NCBI RefSeq assembly: GCF_016086655.4 | Contig: NW_027293787.1 | Span: 1-64,000 of the forward strand | DNA: 64,000 nucleotides | Direction of reading: 5' to 3' | Source of the DNA: Lepeophtheirus salmonis | Lineage: Eukaryota > Arthropoda > Copepoda > Siphonostomatoida > Caligidae | Part shown: positions 56,353-64,000 of the stretch, piece after piece | Layout of the letters: each line of letters begins with the position of its first letter | Position numbering within the stretch: position 1 is the stretch's first letter | Notes under the pieces: model-generated | What the model saw: the letters and a program-made list of their open reading frames with translations, nothing else | Databases searched by the model: none | Told to the model about the DNA's origin: nothing | Position numbers and translations under genes: made by a program

Positions 56353-59300
56353 TATTTCAGCTTAATTATATACATAATATACTCAGCCTTAGCTATTTGC
56401 GGGCAATTCGCAAACAGATTGTGTAGCGTCTAAGCCCCAATTTTGTTAGAAATATAGATGGTTATTAATAAATGAGGTCCTGATCAGTTTTAGTGTCAGT
56501 TGGACCCACCAAAGCCTGGATGTATCTGCAAAGTTATAAAGTTTTGATGTCATCAGGATTTCTTTCAAGGAGGGAGGCGTGACTAGGAAAATTCAGTTTA
56601 ATATGTACATTTAAAAAAAAGAAGAAAAAAAGAATTTCTAATGTAAAGGTTGAGTGATGACCTCCAACAATGTTCCGTCATTTAATTGAGTAAAACAAAA
56701 AAAATATATTTCTGCACGATTTTTGTATGTTTTGTATACTTTGTCCTTCATTGCTTTTCATAAAAATAATAACAAAAAAGCGGGTTGCTGTTTTTGTGGG
56801 ATTTAAAAAAGATATATCCCATATTCCTGACATTTTTTAACAATTTGTATATGGGAAATGCCAATTTTTGTTATTTTCTTCTAATAGTTTTTTGTTAAAT
56901 GTATAAATAAAAACTTGGTTTTTTTTCCTACCTTTTGAGCAAACATCCTCTCAAGAAATAATCAAAGTATCCCTTTTAACACATATACTGCACATCATTT
57001 TTATAAATTTTGTTTATAAATCCGTTCAAACTTTGTATTTACTTCGTGAATGGTCCCTTAATTATTTACAAATTTTACACATTAATAACCTGACATATGT
57101 ATATTGTACACAAAAGGGAATTTTATGAATATAAAATGACACTAATTTTTAATATTCTGGGCACAATTGGAGTCCTTGCGTTTTATATTAAAAAATATAA
57201 CAACATTAATCTCTTTAAATAATGAAAAATCCATCAATTTCGTCATTGATTTATTCTAAATAATCAAGAATTTCTTGTAAAGTGATTCTAGATGACATTG
57301 AACTTCAATACATCACGTTCTTACTTTTATTGTACATATCATGCAACCTTTTTACCCAAAAGAAATAAAAACCCTGAAAATAACCAAAAAAAAAGCTTGA
57401 AAACGATGGGTAGTTTGCCAAATAATTCAATCGTACCAACTGCAATTTATATATCAAGAAATCCCATGCTATCAATATTATATTACTTCTCCACATTTTT
57501 AAAATTAAATTGACATATATATTTCATACTATTAAAATCAAACCTTTTATTTTATTCTTTACTGTATGATAATTTTCTCTAATAACATTTTTTAAATTTA
57601 TTATTCTATATGATAGCCAAATTTTTTTATAACAATAATCAAATGACCAATATGTATACAAGTGTAGACAATATATGTACAACTTACAATTTTAAATAAA
57701 AGATTGAAATTATTTAGGATAAGCATAATACAGTAAAATGATACTCTTTTCGTTTCAGCTTATTATATCTTCAAAAAAAGCATGTAAAGTCAAATTAGAC
57801 AAGCATTTAGTTATACCTCGAACAAACAAGTTTTATTCGTTCCCTGGAAGAATCTCGTAAGTTAAGCAATGAAAGATTAGAGGGAAATTTAAATAAATAA
57901 TGAATAAAATTTTGAAAAATATTTCGTAAAGGAGTGTAATAGTACCTATGCATTCACACTCCTGGTGATACCTGTAGCCTGCTCTTTTCTTTCTTCCCTA
58001 TTTTTTAAAGAAAAATAAATAAGAATTTGTTACGAAAAGGTTTCATGATAGTTTTCAATAATCTTCCTTCTTTTAATTTGTAAAACCTAATATATATATG
58101 TCTGTACAATTTTTTTTCAGAAAATTTGTAAAAAACATTTTTATGAAACTCTCCCTCGATGTGTACCAATTCAGTAACCATGACTCTGTGTACCACATGT
58201 GAACACGGGATGTGGCAGCGGCAAACAATTGCAAGATCATACATATATATATGGTAAAGGGATCCTCATGAAAAGATTCCTTTTTATTCCTATAACGGAA
58301 CTTTAGAAACTCAACAGAACGTCTACAATGTTAAAATATGAATTATTTGAAATTATTAATATAACAAATACAACTAGGCAAAATATATATATTTTTATAT
58401 TATAGAAAAATAGTATAAAGAGAAACTTTATCAATGTACAAAAACATTTTCTTTTAATAAAGTCATGCATTTGCAATATTAAAAACATATAAATTTTTTT
58501 CTTGTTTCCATATGGTATGAACATGCATATGTATGCTTTAAATATTTAATTCAAATTTAAGGAATGCTACACGCGAAATTAAATTTTGTACATCTTATTG
58601 CACTATTAGAACTAAGGGTCATGATTAGAGTTAGCACCTTTGAAGGACTTTTTTAAAGGTGTACCCATACCTAGATTTGAAAAGCTCAAGATCTGAGACC
58701 AAATCATAATAACTAAAGTCATCTACATCTTGAGATATGCTCCTTTCTCTAACGAGATATGCGAGTATATTTACAAATTCAATGGAAAATTAATGTGGGG
58801 CGTATCTTGAGCCTACATTACTGGAGGACCCATACATAACCTAATTGAAGAATGGGTCTCAGATCACCAAACTTTGAGGGTTTGTGGAAAGTGCTGAATT
58901 TCTCATGGTTGACAATATTAAGGAAAAATGGGAGATGGTGATCAAGGGTGAGTTAAAAAAAAAACTGGACATGATTTTATTAACAGACTATTTATGGGAT
59001 CATTGGAGTTACTTGGGGTGATGAAAAAAGGTGGTCAATACAAGAGACAGATGGGTTGGTCGTGGGAGACCTTTATAAATATAGAATATTTTTTTCCAAA
59101 AAAATTGATTCTTAAATATTTCTTGGAGAACAATTGGCAATTATAGAACTTTTTGTCCTATAAATGTAACTTTTAAATTTTTTTCCCTACAATTTTTAAT
59201 TTTTTCTTAACAAAAAATTTAATATTTCAAATATTTTTTCCAAAACCAAACCATGAGCTCTAACAAATTTCTAAAATTTAATCCAAAGTTGAGAAGTCAG

Positions 59301-59773
59301 GATGAGTTTTTCAGGGAAGAAGGTTTAACTTTTAATGGTCAATATCTATGTGGTAGAAATACATAGCTTTGTCAATTTCTTCTATTAATTAGAATTGAAA
59401 GATTAGTCTCAAGCTACTGTTCCAAAGCCTGTAACCTCGAGCTTTCAACATCCTTCTCCATAACAGGGAAGGACTCCCTTATACTAGATTAAGATCTTAA
59501 TCAAACAGTGCTAACAACGTGGGGTCGTTTCTTATCATTAAGAGAAGATGAAAAAGCTTGTACCTACCTAAAATAAATGGTAAAGGTATTAAGCCCTAAA
59601 ACAGTATTTAAAATTAACTTAACATATTCCCATCAAGAAAATGGTTGAGATACCGATTGTCCACCTCTTTTCGATTTACTAATAAGTCAACACAAAATGT
59701 TGAGTCTAGACTGTTAACCTTTTGTAAAGAAAACATCGAGATATCATTCTATTTGTTTTATTTTTGCTCTAAA
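56353..59773. other. AT-rich stretch without recognisable gene
   Basis: I found no supported gene or named element in 3.4 kb. The segment at about 58610-59060 is less AT-biased than its surroundings and might be an old transposon, but no motif was readable. Confidence 0.45.
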
Positions 59774-60043
59774 ATGGCTCCTATTGTTAAAATTGTGGAT
59801 TGTATTATTCGTGAAAGGTACTGTCAATATCTCAGCGCATTGGATTGGTTTGTAGCAACGTCATCAAAATACAAAGAAAGCTTGAAAATTGAATATTTTA
59901 TTTCAAAACTCCAAGGGATAATATATGCTGTTAAATATAAACTCATGCCTATTCTACCAAGCCTAGAAGAAACTCCATTCAATGTGTATCTTAAAAGCCG
60001 TCTCTGCCCATTCAGAGATTACAGGTGCATGAAGGGTCTTTGA
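59774..60043 (+). CDS. Small uncharacterised ORF (89 codons)
   Basis: The ATG at 59774 sits in a good context (AAAATGG). The frame runs MAPIVKIVDCIIRERYCQYL then SALDWFVATSSKYKESLKIE, YFISKLQGIIYAVKYKLMPI and LPSLEETPFNVYLKSR to a TGA at 60041-60043. It is open further upstream to 59645. A possible AATAAA lies near 60170. The residue mix is more protein-like than most chance frames here, but I recognise no domain, and there is no second copy in the window. It could be a small gene, a terminal exon or chance. Confidence 0.25.
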   Translation: MAPIVKIVDCIIRERYCQYLSALDWFVATSSKYKESLKIEYFISKLQGIIYAVKYKLMPILPSLEETPFNVYLKSRLCPFRDYRCMKGL

Positions 60044-61258
60044 TTTATCTTCTCATAATTTTCTATCATTTTTCATTATTATATTGTGTGTTTTATATTT
60101 ATGTTTGTTTAAATTTGAGATGCTTTCAGTTTCCTTGCAATTATTATCATGACACCGGATCTAAAAAAAAATAAATATTATTCGTCATAATGTGGAAAAG
60201 AGAACGCTAAAATTTTGAAAAAGGAGCACCTAAAATATACAAATTAAGCCATTTGTATTTAAATAAAAATACAGTTATATAAGGATAATTTAAAATATTT
60301 AAGGTCGATGGTCATTTCTAGAAAAAAATTTGTTATATTATTTGGAGAAATCAAGATTTTTGAAATATTTTATTCGTTTAATTTTTCCCCTCGTTTTGTA
60401 TTGGTAGTTTTAAAGATATCAGCGGATGTCTACGTTAGTAATTGACATATATATAGCTGGGAAGATCTTTAGGAGTCTTGTTGTATGAAGGCATCTTATT
60501 ATCACCAACACTGATTATAATTCCGACCTTTTTCATAAATGGACCATCAAGATTTCGCAATTTGAAGCAAGAATATTTCTCCTTTGTTGCAAGATTCAAG
60601 GGGGATTATTCAACAATCAATTTTGCTCCAACTTTCCCCTTCCTTTAATTGGTTATTCTTAGAATCTTGCTCCTTCACATATCCGATGATGTAATGATAA
60701 CCCCGATTGCATAATATACATAGTTTTAGCTTAAAAAAGACAGCCTTTTAAAGAAAGTTTTTTGTTAGTGGACTTTACTTCGAAAAATGTTATTAAGGAA
60801 TCATCAAAAGCTATTATATAATTTAATTAGAATTCAAATTTAACCTATATATTTCATAGCAGGTTAGAAAAATATGGCATTTACACAAGAAACATGGCAA
60901 AATCAGTCTATTTTTTTCACAAATCCTAAGTCTAGTCATCATAAAGATATTATTATGTATAAAATAAGGGTTTTTCTCTCTCCGACAAATGCATGTCTCA
61001 AATCTTCTTTTGTGGAGTTGCAGCATATACTTCTTTAAAAAAAATCGTTATTGTATTATTGGTTGTTATTTCTAAGAATTTATTAACAAATACATCATTA
61101 AAATCTTTATTGGTACGTAAATAAGTTACATTATGATTTAACAAGTCGTTACTTTTATTGCCTCTTGCTATTTTTAATCTAAAAATTAATAAAATATCCA
61201 GGCCAAAATAAGTGTTTGTAAACCATCTTCTACATTATATAATTATTATTTAATTAGC
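60044..61258. other. Unannotated AT-rich stretch
   Basis: No gene or mobile-element signature recognised apart from the possible polyadenylation signal noted for the preceding ORF. Confidence 0.45.
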
Positions 61259-61674
61259 CAAGGGTCTGCTGATTTTTTTTTTTTTTTTGGTTTTTACAAT
61301 TTATTTGAATTTTTTTTTTTTAATAAAATAATTATTTTAATATCAAAATTAAATATTTAAAAAAAATCATTAATTCTAAATTGTTTACTCAAAATAATTT
61401 TTTGTTTTTCTGAAAAAAATTTCAAAAATAATAAACTTTCGAGAAAAAAAAAATATAAATAATGAGTTATTTATGATAAAACTCCAAAATCTTTAGCTAA
61501 AGTTTTGAAAAACAAATTTGAAAAATTTAATTAAATTTCAGACATTCAATTTTTTGAAAAAAATATTTCAATATAAAATTTTTTACTGAAAAGGCAAAAA
61601 TTCTTGAATTGTAGGAGAGGGGGGGGGGCAGGGCTGAGGTTAACATCCCTTTCAGACCACCCCTGCGGCTCTGC
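61259..61674. mobile_element. GR element, short copy
   Basis: Left end CAAGGGTCTGCTGATTTTTT, AT-rich core with one unit around AATCTTTAGCTAAAG, then a G-run (61617-61628), CAGGGCTGAG and TTAACATCCCTTTCAG, ending GCGGCTCTG at 61674. Arms correspond to those of 9649-10226. Confidence 0.45.
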
Positions 61675-62539
61675 AAACCGTACTACCAGAATTTTCCGGA
61701 CTCTTTAGTAATTAGGCGTCGACTAAAAGACAAACTTTGCCTTAACAACAAAGAAGATACCTCCCGTTTATTACGAGCAAACTCACACGTAACTTCTCAA
61801 TAAAAGTTATTTCCCTAATTTATCAAATACTAACGATAGTATTTAATATTATCAGGGTCAGCTAAAATAAACAATTTTGCTTTAATAATAAACAAGATGA
61901 CTCAGCTTGAAATTATCAGTATTACTCTCAGTTTTTTAAATGAACTCTCAAACAAAACTACTCAATACTAATATCAACTCATATGGGTTCTCACCTCAAG
62001 AATGAAAGAATAATAACAAGAGTATGAGAAATAAATTTTACTTGTTAGAATGTCTCATGAGTACTTTAATCTTTAGAGTGCTCACTAAAAAAGTATCAAA
62101 ACTCATTTCAATATACCAGCGTTTCTATTTAATTTAAATCTGAACCTATTACTGTAAATAGACAGTACACTCCATTTCACATATTCATATATACTTTAGT
62201 TAATAAATAATCTATAAAGATTAGCAGGAGGATCTGGCATTTTCAGAAATATTAGGCGTTGACAACAGACAGACAGACAAAATTTTACTCTCATAATATA
62301 ATTTTGAACTTTCCTTTTCTTTCGTTTTTGTGAAGCTATGAGATTGACAACAAAGCTAGTTGCTACGTGGTTATTTCTTATTATATAGCATGTGACCTTT
62401 ATTTAACAACAAACTTTGAGCCTTTAGGATAGCTGCACATGCCCATATGGACACCTTTTGTTGTTTTGGCGGCTAACCTGAAGTGCTTACGTCAAAAAAT
62501 GGGATCGCTCAACGATCATTCTACAATCTAGGACTAGTA
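61675..62539. other. Unannotated AT-rich stretch
   Basis: No gene or mobile-element signature recognised. Confidence 0.45.
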
Positions 62540-62973
62540 AATGCGCTATTGTATGTTACCTGCGCCGTACAAGACAATATTGATATTGCAAACTTCTTAA
62601 AACTAGAAACGTCCACTGTCTGAAAAGCCAAGTTGGAAATGTAAAGGTCTGGAGATGACAGTCAGCCTCTGCTCCACTTATAAGCCTACGAAGAAAACCT
62701 TGACCTGTATGTCAGTTTTTTTTTTTTTTTTTAATTTGTTGGACCAGTATTTGACCTCCAAGCTCACTAGACCTCAACTCCATGGACTTTTTTTCTGTAG
62801 GGTGCAGTATAGCAACACACCAAAACATTATCATGTTATACAAAATACGAGTTATTGTACAGGATCTGCAGGAACTCGAGAATCTCACAAAGGAGACTGC
62901 TATCTATACTTCCTCCCATTTCCGTGGACGATTCGAGGTCGTTATTAGCGCCAAAGGCGATTATGTTGAATAA
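62540..62973 (+). pseudogene. Internally deleted relative of element B transposase
   Basis: The plus strand reads VQDNIDIANFLKLETSTV then KAKLEM, an N-terminal helix-turn-helix of the element-B family, followed by RSGDDSQPLLH. It then jumps to a C-terminal region: DLNSMDFFSVG (third catalytic Asp), LENLTKETAIYTSSHFRGRF and the terminal EVVISAKGDYVE, comparable to RGRIEAVIDANGDYIE of element B. The first two catalytic motifs are gone. Terminal repeats like those of B were not found. Confidence 0.7.
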
Positions 62974-63294
62974 TATTTTTTTATATCAACGATTTTATGC
63001 TATTGGTTTTTATTATAATCGGGTGTTTAGTTTAGGAGAATATCCATTTTAATAAAATTATGTTAGTTGTTACAGCTTGTAGATTATAAAATAAAGGTTT
63101 AGTTAGTTGACTCAAAAAGAATAGACAACGTATTTTCTTTACTCTTTGTGCTGGGGTTTCTTTTAGGGCCTCTTATTATTTTTTACAAATTAACTAATGA
63201 ATAAAAATTATAATATAATGAGGCAAAAAAAATATATATACTGGGTATATATTAAGTAATAAAAAATTAGTTTAATGAAAAAATAATTGACGTA

Positions 63295-63445
63295 CAGTGG
63301 AGAAAGTCAATATTAGATTATTTGCCAATTTTGTTAGTTTGCCCACTGATAAAGAAAAGAAGGGGCTATACTTTTAATGGTGGGTTTATTTTAACAATGA
63401 TATACATTATATAAATATAAATTTGGAGGAAGAAAAATAATGAAT
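63295..63445. mobile_element. Tc1 terminal fragment, same family as 49496
   Basis: After a TA, CAGTGGAGAAAGTCAATATT leads to TTTTGTTAGTTTGCCCACTG, then ATAAAG and TTTTAATGGTGGGTTTATTT with TAACAATGATA. This is the terminus and subterminal region of the Tc1 family represented at 49496-49860, without coding sequence. Confidence 0.6.
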
Positions 63446-64000
63446 ATAATCCAAAGATCGTTTTGATCCTCGTTTATGAATAAAGAATATTGTCCTGTTT
63501 AGTCTCTCAGTCCAGTCGAGTTCAGTCCTTTATATCAGTCCTAAAACTTATATATTTATATATAAAAGTCACAATGAGCTGAAGCAGCATAGTTTTGCAA
63601 AAAAAAAAAATATATAAAATATTCCAGTTTAGTCGGTAATTTTGTAATTTCTAAAGTGAGGTCATGAACATGATTTTAAACTACCTACAAAGTCGATTTA
63701 CCAATTTGTTGAAGTTTTTGGTCGCCATATGATTTTAAATTTTGTTACATATTATGACTTTATCTTGTAGATTCACTCCCATCCTTTTAAATTGATATAT
63801 AAACATAAATTTAATAGACTATCTCTTGCACTTTCTTGCTGAGGGCTCATTTTTAATCTCCTTTTTATTATCCACATTATAATTGTTAACAAATTTTAAA
63901 CATAGCGGGAATATTTTATGTCATTGAGTTTTCTAGAACTGTTGATTTAAAAGTATTTAATGACTAATAAAAACTTATTACTAATTCTGACAGTTGAACA
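63446..64000. other. AT-rich stretch with a family M remnant
   Basis: At about 63500-63550, TTTAGTCTCTCAGTCCAGTC then AGTTCAGTCC and CAGTCCTAAAAC match the central block of family M in reverse. Otherwise nothing recognised. Confidence 0.35.

Overview
This 64-kb window is visibly AT-rich eukaryotic DNA. I see no complete conventional host gene, no rRNA or tRNA gene, no CRISPR array and nothing bacterial. Nearly everything recognisable is transposon debris. The best guess is an intergenic or large-intron region of an arthropod genome. A copepod of the sea-louse type (Lepeophtheirus/Caligus) fits the mass of degraded Tc1/mariner families, the AT-rich base composition and the hAT miniature elements. 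That organism call is inference; no host protein in the window proves it.

Layout. 0-9 kb: a hAT miniature element (1665-1954), a fold-back sequence (2597-2727), two copies of an unclassified coding repeat, here called R1 (3.5 kb and 8.3-8.9 kb), the second split by a 169-bp hAT miniature element with an 8-bp target duplication, and a TTAGTGTT-ended miniature element (5163-5677). 9-18 kb: elements with G-rich ends and an AT-rich repetitive core (here called GR; 9.6-10.2 and 16.9-17.7 kb, the second inside a hAT element), two mariner fragments, and an array of ~350-bp degenerate repeats (15.3-16.5 kb). At 18048-18229 (minus) lies one plausible host terminal exon. 20-33 kb: six or seven mariner/Tc1-like fragments and a possible tRNA-derived SINE (30.3-30.5 kb). 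33.9-36.4 kb: a mariner-like element with recognisable ends and TA target, split by a second, later DD37D element that also has matching ends and TA target. 36.5-56.4 kb: many more transposase relics, including three end-to-end elements (41493-42393, 43133-43993, 55543-56352). The middle one is an aberrant head-to-head chimera. Tc1 (DD34E) relics lie at 49.5, 51.6 and 63.3 kb. 56-64 kb: mostly blank AT-rich DNA with one small uncharacterised ORF (59774-60043), another GR element and a deleted relative of the 34.6-kb transposon.

The genes do not work together as a pathway. The region is a graveyard of at least two dozen Tc1/mariner traces from many families, plus hAT-type miniature elements, with several nested insertions that give a relative chronology. 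All transposase reading frames are interrupted, frameshifted or internally deleted, so none looks active. All family calls come from reading motifs by eye; no database search or computed alignment was possible.
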